From the NCBI GenBank assembly GCA_018366495.1, contig JAGZHZ010000001.1, forward strand, positions 124,001-188,000: a DNA stretch of 64,000 bases. Reading direction: 5' to 3'. This DNA comes from Clostridiales bacterium. Its GTDB lineage: Bacteria > Bacillota > Clostridia > Lachnospirales > Lachnospiraceae. The notes below the pieces were generated by a model. That model saw only the letters and a program-made list of their open reading frames with translations, was not told the DNA's origin and did no database searches. This document shows, piece after piece, positions 9,259-17,795 of the stretch (position 1 is its first letter; every line of letters starts with the position of its first letter). Both the position numbers and the translations under genes were made by a program.

Positions 9259-9522
9259 CTATCCTTCTACAATCAAAAATCTGCCGCCTGGAAGTGAAAA
9301 TACTTCTGCTGCTTCTTTTAAATCTTCCAGTGTCATTCCGTCAATATCCATCCCGTTTTCTTCAAAATATCTGCGTACTTCTTTTATGGAGTTGACTTCC
9401 ACTGCAAGACAGTCCTCCAAAAACCACTCTGCCTCCTCCGGCGTCTCAGCAACATTCTCCCGAAATAATTTTCTTTGCTGTTCCAGAAAAGTCTGGATTG
9501 CTTCTTTGCTGTACTCTCCCAT
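9259..9522 (-). CDS. small acidic protein of unknown function
   Basis: 87 aa, predicted mostly helical and rich in Glu (MGEYSKEAIQTFLEQQRKLF...). No signal peptide and no known motif. Its ATG immediately follows the stop codon of the HAD phosphatase at 9523-10317, and a GGAGG site lies in the end of that gene, so the two are coupled. It is the last gene of the HAD-HAD operon. Function not recognised. Confidence 0.65.
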   Translation of the reverse strand: MGEYSKEAIQTFLEQQRKLFRENVAETPEEAEWFLEDCLAVEVNSIKEVRRYFEENGMDIDGMTLEDLKEAAEVFSLPGGRFLIVEG

Positions 9523-10317
9523 TTAATTTCCTCCTTCGTCATATTTTCCATCCAGAACGTCTATCAAAATTTTTTCAACCATGTCCGTCGTATAACGGCA
9601 CGCCTTTTTGACGTCTGAATGTGCTTTTTCCATTGCAAAGCTGTATCTTGCTCTTTTAAACATCGCTAAATCGTTAAAATTATCTCCAAATACCATCGTT
9701 TCTTCCGGCATAATATGGAGTCTGTTTTGAATGAGCGCGATCCCATCACCTTTATCCGCTCCAAATGGCATCAAATCCAGCCAGATGTTTCCGGATATCA
9801 TTGGAACCACCTTTCCCTCAAACCGTCTTCTCCACATCTGTTCTGTCTTCTCAATCCCGTCTTTCTGACAGATCGAAATTTTCATATAGGGTTCTTCCAC
9901 AGACAAAAGATCTTCTACTTCTGTCACATCATTTTTCACGACATCACGCAGATGAACGGCAAACCATGGCTCTTTCGGCTGAACGTATAAAGTATGGACG
10001 CCTGACACCAACACTTCGCATCCATCCTGCTGTAAAATGGCATGAATGATCTCCTCTCCCAACTTTCTCTCTATCAGATGCTGTTGTAAAATCTCATCCC
10101 CTTTCATCGTAAGGGCGCCATTTTCACATACATAATACAGATCTTTTTCCGGATAGAATAATCGTTTTAAATTTGAATGCTGTCTGCCGCTTGCCGGCAC
10201 AAAAATTCTGCCCTGCCTGCGCAGTTCTCTTATCAAATCAATCGTTCCCGGAAGCAGTTCCTGCGTGTCATTCAGAAGCAGCGTACCGTCTAAATCACTT
10301 GCAATCAAACGAATCAT
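9523..10317 (-). CDS. Cof-type HAD phosphatase
   Basis: 264 aa. Motif I is SDLDGTLL at residues 6-13 (catalytic Asp pair). Motif IV is FGDNFNDLAMFKRA in the C-terminal third. A C2-type cap lies between, as in Cof/YidA sugar-phosphate or flavin phosphatases. It overlaps the next HAD gene by 4 nt. The substrate cannot be told from sequence. Confidence 0.85.
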   Translation of the reverse strand: MIRLIASDLDGTLLLNDTQELLPGTIDLIRELRRQGRIFVPASGRQHSNLKRLFYPEKDLYYVCENGALTMKGDEILQQHLIERKLGEEIIHAILQQDGCEVLVSGVHTLYVQPKEPWFAVHLRDVVKNDVTEVEDLLSVEEPYMKISICQKDGIEKTEQMWRRRFEGKVVPMISGNIWLDLMPFGADKGDGIALIQNRLHIMPEETMVFGDNFNDLAMFKRARYSFAMEKAHSDVKKACRYTTDMVEKILIDVLDGKYDEGGN

Positions 10318-10985
10318 AATGCTTCTCCTCTGACAAGCGCTGCTATTTCCTGCGGCGTGTCAATCAAAATATCTGCATGATTTTCTTCCAGCTCTTCCCT
10401 TGTACGAAATCCCCATGTCACACCCACTGTCTTCATCCCAGCCGCCTTTCCGGTCTGCATATCCGTGTTTGTGTCTCCAAAATAAAGACATTCTTCTCTT
10501 TTTGCATGGAAAATTTCTGCGATGTGAAGCGCACCAATCGGAGAGGGTTTTCTCGGAATTCCTTCCTGCTGTCCCTGAATATGGTCAAAGAAATCTTTTC
10601 CGAATAATGTCTCTACCACTTTGATTGAATTTTCATGAGGTTTGTTTGAAAGTACTGCTATTTTTACCCCGTATTTTTTTATTTGTTCCAGCGCTTCCAC
10701 CATTCCGTCAAACGGCTTCACATGGTACATACAGCCCTCTTTAAAAAATTCGCCGTATATTTTTTTCATTGCTTCATAATGTTCCAGCTTTTCATCCCCT
10801 GAAGCCTTCAAACATCGCCTTACCAGTTCATCTGAACCATCTCCGGCAAAATATTGGTACCTTTCCTCCGGATGTGTTTTCAATCCCAATGCTGCCAGGG
10901 CGCGGTTTCCATTGTATGCTAAGGACGTCACTGTGTCTGCAAGCGTTCCATCCAGGTCAAAAATACATACTTTATACATCTTCAT
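10314..10985 (-). CDS. HAD hydrolase, phosphoglycolate phosphatase-like
   Basis: 223 aa. Motif I FDLDGTLADT (residues 9-18), an alpha-helical C1 cap, motif II/III VLSNKPHE with a downstream Lys (RKPSP), and motif IV YFGDTNTDMQTGKAAGM. This matches Gph/PgmB-type subfamily I enzymes. First gene of a three-gene operon with a second HAD phosphatase and a small acidic protein. The exact substrate is unknown. Confidence 0.85.
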   Translation of the reverse strand: MKMYKVCIFDLDGTLADTVTSLAYNGNRALAALGLKTHPEERYQYFAGDGSDELVRRCLKASGDEKLEHYEAMKKIYGEFFKEGCMYHVKPFDGMVEALEQIKKYGVKIAVLSNKPHENSIKVVETLFGKDFFDHIQGQQEGIPRKPSPIGALHIAEIFHAKREECLYFGDTNTDMQTGKAAGMKTVGVTWGFRTREELEENHADILIDTPQEIAALVRGEAL

Positions 10986-11089
10986 TCTTCTTTCTGTATG
11001 ACTATTTCTCTTTTTTCTGCTATAGTATCACGGAACGTTTTTCTCTGCAATACTATTCTTTCTCTTTCTTTTTTTCTTTTCTTTAAAAA

Positions 11090-11725
11090 TCAAGTCTTAA
11101 AAATCTCATGAAACTGGCTTCCGCACCGTTCCATTTCGCCTAAAACAACATCTATTTTTTCATCTTCCAGAAACCAGTTCTCTTTACTGATTCCCTTTGT
11201 CACAACAGGACTGACAATCAGCTTTGCATCAGGAAACAAAAGACGATAGTACATCAGGCACCGCCTTGCATGATACGCCTGACAGCATAAAATCGCATTC
11301 TTTAAAGTTACACCTCTTTCATCCAGAAGCTTTCTCGTAAAAATCGCATTTTCGTATGTATATGTCGCTTCTCTTTCCTGCCATATTGCTTCTCTTGGAA
11401 CTCCATGTGCTGTCAAAACAGCGCTTAGATAGTCACTTTCTGTCTCATACGGCTGCTCAGGGGCTAATCCTTCCTGTGCCGGACCCCAAAATTTTCCTTT
11501 TAAAATGCTGTATTTTCCTGAGGGAATCACAATCGGCGCATATCCATTTTTGTAAAGCCCCGCCGCATGGACAGCCAGTATCCTCTCATTGCTTCCCGGT
11601 ATCAGAATTGCATCTGCTTTTTTCAACTGATGTTCCACAAAAATAAACTCTGAAATCATCTCCTGGGCTGACTCTATCTTTTTTTCCTGAGTACAGGAAA
11701 ATATTTCTTTCTGTCCCTCTTCCAT
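11090..11725 (-). CDS. YdcF/DUF218 family protein
   Basis: 211 aa. It has the DUF218 pattern: ADAILIPGS at the first strand, then a RILAVHAAGLYKNG helix, PIVIPSGK, a T/S-E-x-DYL region, TYENAIFTRKLL, and a final LCCQAYHARRCLMYYRLLFP. No N-terminal membrane segment, so it is probably cytoplasmic like E. coli YdcF. The fold binds a nucleotide; no reaction is established. Single gene. Confidence 0.75.
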   Translation of the reverse strand: MEEGQKEIFSCTQEKKIESAQEMISEFIFVEHQLKKADAILIPGSNERILAVHAAGLYKNGYAPIVIPSGKYSILKGKFWGPAQEGLAPEQPYETESDYLSAVLTAHGVPREAIWQEREATYTYENAIFTRKLLDERGVTLKNAILCCQAYHARRCLMYYRLLFPDAKLIVSPVVTKGISKENWFLEDEKIDVVLGEMERCGSQFHEIFKT

Positions 11726-11967
11726 TTTTTAATCTCCTTCTGTCTTCTATTTTTTCTTTATAGCCGACATTCTCCGCTGATAAAAATCATACCATATCAC
11801 TCCTATTTGTCCACTTCTTTTTCTGTTTTTTCTCTGTTTTAGTATCTGTTTTCTTCTGTTGAATTATATTCTTACCGAACAATTCACAAAAAAGGTGAAA
11901 AAGTCCTTTCTTTTTCTGTAAAAAAGTATTAAAATGTCTATAATACTTGTGGAAAGGAGCTTTCATT

Positions 11968-12435
11968 ATGGCTAAAAAATTTGGCAAAGTTCTGGCAGGA
12001 GCTGTCCTTTTAGGCACTGCTGTCTTAGGTGGAATTGCTTGTTACAAAAAGTGGAAAAAGGACTCAAACTCTCTCGACGATGATTTTGACGATTTTCAGG
12101 ATGAATTTGATGAAGATGATTTTGATGAGGACGAAGAGTTAAAAGAGCAGGAAGCGGAAGATGAGAAAGAAGAATTAGAAAATGATTTTTCTTCTGTAAA
12201 TCGCGGCTATGTTACAATTCCAAAAGATCATCCGGAAGAAACGGAATCATCTGAAGAAAAATCCGATGAGATCTCTGAATCATCTTCCGCAGTGCAGGCA
12301 GAGGAAGGATCAGACGGTGAATCCTTTAATGATGAAGATGCTGTTTTATCTGACTCTGGTGAAGAGGACGATGAGGAAGATATGCTCGACGATCCGGATC
12401 CAGATGAAAATCTTAATTCAAAATCAGAAGAATAA
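11968..12435 (+). CDS. small membrane protein with a highly acidic tail
   Basis: 155 aa. Residues about 5-25 form one hydrophobic helix (GKVLAGAVLLGTAVLGGIACY). A basic patch KKWKK follows, and then a ~125-residue tail dominated by Asp, Glu and Ser. Start chosen at the ATG after AAAGGAG. The tail is low complexity and probably disordered. The layout (short anchor, cytoplasmic or external acidic tail) is common in Lachnospiraceae, but I know of no function. Confidence 0.7.
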   Translation: MAKKFGKVLAGAVLLGTAVLGGIACYKKWKKDSNSLDDDFDDFQDEFDEDDFDEDEELKEQEAEDEKEELENDFSSVNRGYVTIPKDHPEETESSEEKSDEISESSSAVQAEEGSDGESFNDEDAVLSDSGEEDDEEDMLDDPDPDENLNSKSEE

Positions 12436-12450
12436 TAAAATTTAAGAAAA

Positions 12451-12506
12451 TTTGAAAAAGAGTATCTCCACAGTAACATTTACTGTACAGATACTCTTTT
12501 TCAAAC
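12451..12506. terminator. bidirectional terminator hairpin
   Basis: TTTGAAAAAGAGTATCT pairs with AGATACTCTTTTTCAAA, and an inner stem ACAGTAA/TTACTGT is present. A run of T follows on the plus strand, ending the acidic-tail protein gene. The region to the GlnRS stop (12507-12640) shows no gene. Confidence 0.75.
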
Positions 12507-12640
12507 TTTTTATGCTTCATTATCTCAGCAAAATTTTATTCACAGAGTTTTCTCCCATAGTCTCTCATAAAGGATCTTATTTATAGACTTTTCTTCATGG
12601 TCTCTTTATTTTTTTCAAAGATAACTCTATTTTTTAATTT

Positions 12641-14323
12641 CTAGTCCTGCTTCGGCAGTTTAAAAGAGCTTTTCAGCGATACAATTCTGTTGAACACAAG
12701 TGCATCCGGTCTGGAATCTTTCGCATCTACGCAGAAATATCCCTGTCTCACAAACTGGAAGCTGTCATATGCTTCTGCTTCTTTTAAAGCTGGTTCTACA
12801 TAGCACTTTCTGACTGTCAAAGAGTTTGGATTCAGGTTCAAAGATCCGTCCTCATTATAAACGCCCTTTTCCTCATCAATAATATTTTCGTACAGACGTA
12901 CTTCCGCTTCCACTGCTGTCGGCGCTGCAACCCAGTGAATCGTTCCTTTTACTTTTCTTCTTGTAAATCCTGTTCCGCATTTTGTCTCCGGATCATAGGT
13001 ACAATGAATTTCTGTTACATTTCCGTTTTCATCTTTCACAAAGCTTTCGCATTTCACAAAATATGCGTGCATCAGACGCACTTCATTTCCTGGAAACAGA
13101 CGGAAATATTTCTTTGGAGGATTCTCCATAAAATCTTCTCTGTCAATGTACAGTTCACGACAGAATGGAACCGTTCTCTTACCCAGCTCCTCATTTTCCA
13201 GATTATTTTCTACCTCCAGGTATTCCACCTGTCCCTCCGGATAGTTGTCAATAACCAGTTTAATCGGGTCCAATACTGCCATCATACGAGGTTTTTTCAA
13301 TTTCAGATCCTCTCTGATGCAGTACTCCAGCATTGCATAGTCAACAGAGCTGTTGCTCTTGCTGACACCGCAAAGTTCCACAAAGTTTTTGATGGATTCC
13401 GGTGTAAATCCTCTTCTTTTCAGTGCTGCAATAGAGACAAGTCTAGGATCATCCCATCCGTCCACAATTCCTTCTTCTACCAGACGTTTGATATAACGTT
13501 TGCCTGTGACAACATTTGTCAGATACAGCTTCGCAAATTCAATCTGTTTAGGAGGATGCGGATATTCTAATTCTCTTACAACCCAGTCATATAACGGTCT
13601 GTGATCTTCAAATTCCAGCGTACAGATGGAATGTGTAATTCCCTCAATCGCATCTTCAATCGGATGGGCAAAGTCATACATTGGATAAATGCACCATTTA
13701 TCTCCTGTTCTGTGGTGAGTCATATGAGCTACGCGATAGATAATCGGATCTCTCATGTTGATATTTGGAGAAGCCATATCAATTTTAGCTCTCAATACTT
13801 TCTCTCCATCCTTGTATTTTCCATCTTTCATATTCTGGAACAGTTCCAGATTTTCTTCTACGCTTCTGCCTCGGTATGGGCTTTCCTTTCCTGGCTCTGT
13901 TAATGTTCCTCTGTATTCACGGATTTCTTCCGGAGATAAGTCACAGACATATGCTTTTCCTTTTTTGATCAGTTTTACTGCTGCCTCATACATCTGATCA
14001 AAGTAATCGGATGCAAAAAACAGACGGTCTTCCCAGTCAGCGCCCAGCCATTTGATATCTGCTTTGATTGATTCTACAAATTCTTCTTTTTCTTTTGTCG
14101 GGTTTGTGTCATCGAAACGCATATTAAACTTTCCATGATACTTCTGTGCCAGCCCATAATTCAATAAAATTGACTTTGCATGTCCGACATGGAGATATCC
14201 GTTTGGTTCCGGAGGAAATCGTGTACAAACAGTTTCACATTTTCCTTCCTGTATATCTTTATCAATAATCTGTTCAATAAAATTTTTGGAAACTACTTCT
14301 TTTTCCATTTTTGTATCTTCCAT
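12641..14323 (-). CDS. glnS: glutaminyl-tRNA synthetase
   Basis: 560 aa class Ic synthetase. It attaches Gln to tRNA-Gln in the cytoplasm. Seen: [17 protein letters not shown] with the HIGH box as HVGH (residues 45-48), the ATP/tRNA-acceptor region [31 protein letters not shown], and a diverged KMSKS loop (VTGKRYIKR). A C-terminal anticodon-binding beta-barrel ends in [18 protein letters not shown] and [12 protein letters not shown] are diagnostic for GlnRS rather than GluRS. GGAGG ribosome binding site 7 nt before the ATG. Single gene. Confidence 0.93.
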   Translation of the reverse strand: MEDTKMEKEVVSKNFIEQIIDKDIQEGKCETVCTRFPPEPNGYLHVGHAKSILLNYGLAQKYHGKFNMRFDDTNPTKEKEEFVESIKADIKWLGADWEDRLFFASDYFDQMYEAAVKLIKKGKAYVCDLSPEEIREYRGTLTEPGKESPYRGRSVEENLELFQNMKDGKYKDGEKVLRAKIDMASPNINMRDPIIYRVAHMTHHRTGDKWCIYPMYDFAHPIEDAIEGITHSICTLEFEDHRPLYDWVVRELEYPHPPKQIEFAKLYLTNVVTGKRYIKRLVEEGIVDGWDDPRLVSIAALKRRGFTPESIKNFVELCGVSKSNSSVDYAMLEYCIREDLKLKKPRMMAVLDPIKLVIDNYPEGQVEYLEVENNLENEELGKRTVPFCRELYIDREDFMENPPKKYFRLFPGNEVRLMHAYFVKCESFVKDENGNVTEIHCTYDPETKCGTGFTRRKVKGTIHWVAAPTAVEAEVRLYENIIDEEKGVYNEDGSLNLNPNSLTVRKCYVEPALKEAEAYDSFQFVRQGYFCVDAKDSRPDALVFNRIVSLKSSFKLPKQD

Positions 14324-14514
14324 CTTAGAACCTCCTGACTCTTTCCTTTTCTTATTTTTTCTTTTTTATTTCCTATCTCAAAAAATAAGATTCTCGTTCA
14401 TCATATCATAAAATTTTTCAAAATACAACGTTTACAGTCAACTATTGATTGTATCTGTCGAAAAAAACTGATAGAATAGAACTATTCGAACCGTATTTTT
14501 GGAGGTCTTTTTTT

Positions 14515-15429
14515 ATGTATTATTTTATTGTCAATCCTGCTTCGTGCAGCGGCAAAGGACGTTCAATCTGGACACAGATTAAAATAGAATTATCCCGCCG
14601 AAATCTCTCATATCAATATGCCTTTACTCAAAAACCTGGAGATGCCGCCTGCATTGCCGCTTCTTTTTCTTCTGATTCTCCCTGCACAATTATTGCTGTG
14701 GGAGGAGATGGAACAGCAAATGAAGTATTAAATGGACTCTGCCTGAAAAATAAAATCTGTTTCGGATATATTCCAACCGGCTCCAGCAATGACTTGGCAC
14801 GCGGTCTGGGCATTCCCTCTGATCCTTTAGAAGCTCTGTCCTGTATATTGGATTCTCCCAAGTTTACTTTTATGGATATCGGCATCATCAAAGATGCTTC
14901 CCATCAAAAGCGGTTTGCTGTCAGTTCCGGCATCGGATTTGATGCAGGAATCTGTCATGAGGCTTTTCATTCTCCTGTGAAATCCATTTTAAACCGTTTT
15001 CACCTCGGCAGACTGACTTACACTGTAATCGCTGTCCATCAGCTTTTTGCTGTCAAACGTTCTCCAATGAAATTAACATTGGACAAAAAAGAAACCTTCT
15101 TTTTTAAAAAAGCATATATGGCAGCCATCATGAATCATCCATGTGAAGGAGGCGGTATCCATTTCTGTCCGGATGCTTCCTGTTATGATGGCGCTTTTGA
15201 TATCTGTATCATCGAAGGGCTTCCCCGCATTGCTGCTGCTGTGGTACTGCTCTCTGTTTTCCGAAAGAAGCACACAAAATCCCGCCACGTCCATATTTTT
15301 CGCTGTCGGACGGCAAGAATAAAGACAAAAGATTTTCTTCCCGTTCATATGGACGGTGAAGTTTTCGGTATATGCCGTGATATTTCTGTATCAGTAATGA
15401 ATCAAAAACTCTGTATCATATCGAAATAA
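14515..15429 (+). CDS. diacylglycerol kinase-family lipid kinase
   Basis: 304 aa. It has the DAGK catalytic-domain motifs: IVNPASCSGKG at residues 5-15, the nucleotide-binding GGDGTANEVLNGL, and PTGSSNDLARGLG, followed by a YegS/LCB5-like C-terminal domain. The family phosphorylates diacylglycerol or related lipids at the membrane, feeding phospholipid turnover. Start chosen at the ATG 8 nt after GGAGG rather than at an earlier ATG. Monocistronic. Confidence 0.85.
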   Translation: MYYFIVNPASCSGKGRSIWTQIKIELSRRNLSYQYAFTQKPGDAACIAASFSSDSPCTIIAVGGDGTANEVLNGLCLKNKICFGYIPTGSSNDLARGLGIPSDPLEALSCILDSPKFTFMDIGIIKDASHQKRFAVSSGIGFDAGICHEAFHSPVKSILNRFHLGRLTYTVIAVHQLFAVKRSPMKLTLDKKETFFFKKAYMAAIMNHPCEGGGIHFCPDASCYDGAFDICIIEGLPRIAAAVVLLSVFRKKHTKSRHVHIFRCRTARIKTKDFLPVHMDGEVFGICRDISVSVMNQKLCIISK

Positions 15430-15494
15430 TGGATTCATTTTGAACTGTATTGACATCATGAAAAAGCTCTCTCCTGTTGCCTTTCCATCTTATA

Positions 15495-15545
15495 TCAAAA
15501 AAGAATGCCTCATAGAAGCTTTTTTGTATTCTTCTTTTGAGGCAT
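15495..15545 (-). terminator. rho-independent terminator of the glycosyltransferase gene
   Basis: On the minus strand ATGCCTCA and TGAGGCAT form the base of a stem with an inner AGAAG/CTTCT pairing; it is followed by CTTTTTTG. It serves the mutY-glycosyltransferase operon and faces the lipid kinase gene. Confidence 0.65.
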
Positions 15546-15565
15546 CCCCTATCTCATATCTCAGT

Positions 15566-16582
15566 TTAATTAAATCCGTAAAATTTCTGTGTAATCTTAT
15601 ATGCTGTGACAGAAACTTTCCGACCCGTCTTTCCTGGAAGGTTCATCGTGCTTCCAAGCAATCCCATACGCAGTTTATAGTACAGACGCTTATCGCTCTT
15701 TTTTAAGTACTGCCATAATTCCTGTTTTTTCTCAAGATTTTCTTCTGTTCCTGAACGGATCAGCATAATAGAAGATATGGTTGTTATAATATCTAGATAA
15801 CTGATCATATACTTGCGCAGTCTTTTATTTGCAATCTTCTGTGACAAAAAGCAGTCAATCATAATTTTATTTACTCGAATCTGCTGATCAATTCTGCGGA
15901 TCATCACCTCTTCATTGACAGACTGGTCTTCTCTTCCGATAAAATAATGATAAAAATTTACATCGAGATAGATCATCTTTTTCACGCTCGGAAGAGGCTG
16001 ATATACAAAAAGATTGTCTACATAAAATGTATGTTTTGGCAATTCCAGCCCACATTCTCTAAGCAGCTTTGTTCTGTAAATTACAGAATGCATTAAGATA
16101 TAATGACCTTTATGGAGTTTTTTTACCTCATCCCATTTAAAAACTTCTCCGACAGGAAAAGCAGAACGGTACTGCATTACTTTTTTTCTCTTTGCCCCTA
16201 CTTTGTCATAGATAAAATTACTGATCATCATATCTACCGTATCAGGACCACCTATCAATTCTTTTAATGTATCCAATATTTTCCGGTATGCCTCTGCATC
16301 TACCCAATCGTCACTGTCCACTACTTTGTAGTACAGTCCTGTCGCATTTTTCAGTCCTGTATTGACTGCTTCCCCGTGGCCTCCATTTTCCTGGTGAATT
16401 GCTTTTACAATATCAGGGTATTTTCTTTCATATTCATCTGCAATCTCTGCAGTTCTATCTTTTGATCCGTCATCTACAATTAAAATTTCTACGTCTCTTC
16501 CTCCCACTAAAAGAGAATCAATACATTTTTCCATATACGCTTCTGAGTTGTAACATGGTATTGCGATTGAAAGTATCTTCAT
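15566..16582 (-). CDS. glycosyltransferase family 2
   Basis: 338 aa from the ATG at 16582 (AAAGGG site 6 nt upstream). GT-A fold signatures: SIAIPCYNSEAYMEKCIDSLL at the N-terminus, LIVDDGSKDRT, ENGGHGEAVNTGL, and the metal-binding DSDDW. The C-terminal region contains Arg-rich helices but no clear membrane segment. It transfers a sugar from a nucleotide sugar to an unknown acceptor. It begins 4 nt after the mutY stop, so the two are co-transcribed. Confidence 0.85.
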   Translation of the reverse strand: MKILSIAIPCYNSEAYMEKCIDSLLVGGRDVEILIVDDGSKDRTAEIADEYERKYPDIVKAIHQENGGHGEAVNTGLKNATGLYYKVVDSDDWVDAEAYRKILDTLKELIGGPDTVDMMISNFIYDKVGAKRKKVMQYRSAFPVGEVFKWDEVKKLHKGHYILMHSVIYRTKLLRECGLELPKHTFYVDNLFVYQPLPSVKKMIYLDVNFYHYFIGREDQSVNEEVMIRRIDQQIRVNKIMIDCFLSQKIANKRLRKYMISYLDIITTISSIMLIRSGTEENLEKKQELWQYLKKSDKRLYYKLRMGLLGSTMNLPGKTGRKVSVTAYKITQKFYGFN

Positions 16583-16586
16583 TTCA

Positions 16587-17669
16587 TTACCCTTTCTGCT
16601 TTTTTTCGTATTTTTCCTGCCCAAGTCGGATATCCAGATATTTTACATAGGATGAAAATGCTGCTGGAATCGGATATTCTTTTTCTGTCTTTTCAGGTTC
16701 TATAAATATTATTCCATCATGTTCGCTTTCTGATTCCTCTACCCATACCACATATCCAATCATATGCCATTCCACATGGCTGAAAATGTGCTTTGAGGAC
16801 TCCAACTTCTGAATCCGAATGGGAGAAAACTGCATTTCCTTTACTTCTTTTAAAACTTGTTTTTCTTCGAGATGACCTTCCCAATTCGGCAGTTCATATA
16901 ATCCTGACAAAAGCCCCTTCATTGGTCTTTTCCGGATCGCTGCCCTTTCCCCGTCTCTTATAATTAAAACTGTTTTTTCCTCAATACGTCTTTCTTTCTT
17001 TTTTTTCTTGACAGGAAAATCCATTTCATTTCCCTGTCTGTGTGCTTCGCAAAGATTAGCAAGCGGACAACGATCACATTTTGCCATTCCATTTGGTATG
17101 CAGACGGTAGCCCCCAGCTCCATCAATGCCTGATTAAAGGCCCCTGGACGATCTTTTGGGATAATCGCCTGTATCTGCTCTTCTGCCTTCTTTTTTACAG
17201 ATTGTTTTGTGATATCTTCATGGCATGCCGTCACTCTCGACAACACTCTCAGAACATTTCCATCCACAGCTGGAACAGCTATTCCATATGCAATCGAGGC
17301 AACTGCACCTGCTGTATAACTCCCAATTCCTGGAAGTTCCAACAATTTTTGATAATCTGGCGGAAGCTTTCCCCCATACTGTTCTTTCACCAAAACAGCT
17401 GCCTTCTGCATATTTCTGACACGGTTATAGTATCCAAGCCCTTCCCAAAGCTTTAAAAGCCGCTCTTCTTCACAATCTGCCAAATCTAAAATATCAGGCA
17501 GATTTGCCAAAAACCGTTCAAAAAAAGGTTTCACAGCATCTACTCTTGTCTGCTGAAGCATAATTTCAGATACCCAGACACGATATGGTGTCGGTTCTTC
17601 TCTCCACGGCAAAATCCTTGCATTTTCATCATACCACTTTAATAATGGTTTTACAATTTCTTCTATCAT
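16587..17669 (-). CDS. mutY: A/G-specific adenine glycosylase
   Basis: About 360 aa. It removes adenine opposite 8-oxoguanine in DNA. Seen: WVSEIMLQQTRVDAV with the catalytic Glu, the helix-hairpin-helix ELPGIGSYTAGAVAS, catalytic Asp in VPAVDGNVLRVLSR, a [4Fe-4S] cluster C-x7-C-x2-C-x5-C, and a C-terminal NUDIX-like domain (PMKGLLSGLYELPNWEG). The ATG at 17669 has only a weak ribosome binding site; an in-frame TTG at 17681 sits 4 nt after GAGG and may be the true start. Confidence 0.9.
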   Translation of the reverse strand: MIEEIVKPLLKWYDENARILPWREEPTPYRVWVSEIMLQQTRVDAVKPFFERFLANLPDILDLADCEEERLLKLWEGLGYYNRVRNMQKAAVLVKEQYGGKLPPDYQKLLELPGIGSYTAGAVASIAYGIAVPAVDGNVLRVLSRVTACHEDITKQSVKKKAEEQIQAIIPKDRPGAFNQALMELGATVCIPNGMAKCDRCPLANLCEAHRQGNEMDFPVKKKKKERRIEEKTVLIIRDGERAAIRKRPMKGLLSGLYELPNWEGHLEEKQVLKEVKEMQFSPIRIQKLESSKHIFSHVEWHMIGYVVWVEESESEHDGIIFIEPEKTEKEYPIPAAFSSYVKYLDIRLGQEKYEKKQKG

Positions 17670-17711
17670 AATTTTTTCCAATTTTCCTCATTTTTTCTGA
17701 ATATTATTTTT

Positions 17712-17785
17712 AAAAAAATGCTGCAAAGAACGTCTGTTTCTGAAAAAATAATGTTTTTCCAAAAACAGTACGTTCTCACAGCATC
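17712..17785 (-). terminator. terminator of the L,D-transpeptidase gene
   Basis: On the minus strand ATGCTGTGAGAACG pairs with CGTTCTTTGCAGCAT, and an inner CTGTTTTT/AAACAG stem is present. A run of T follows. It ends the gene at 17796-19907. Confidence 0.75.
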
Positions 17786-17795
17786 CTTTCATTTA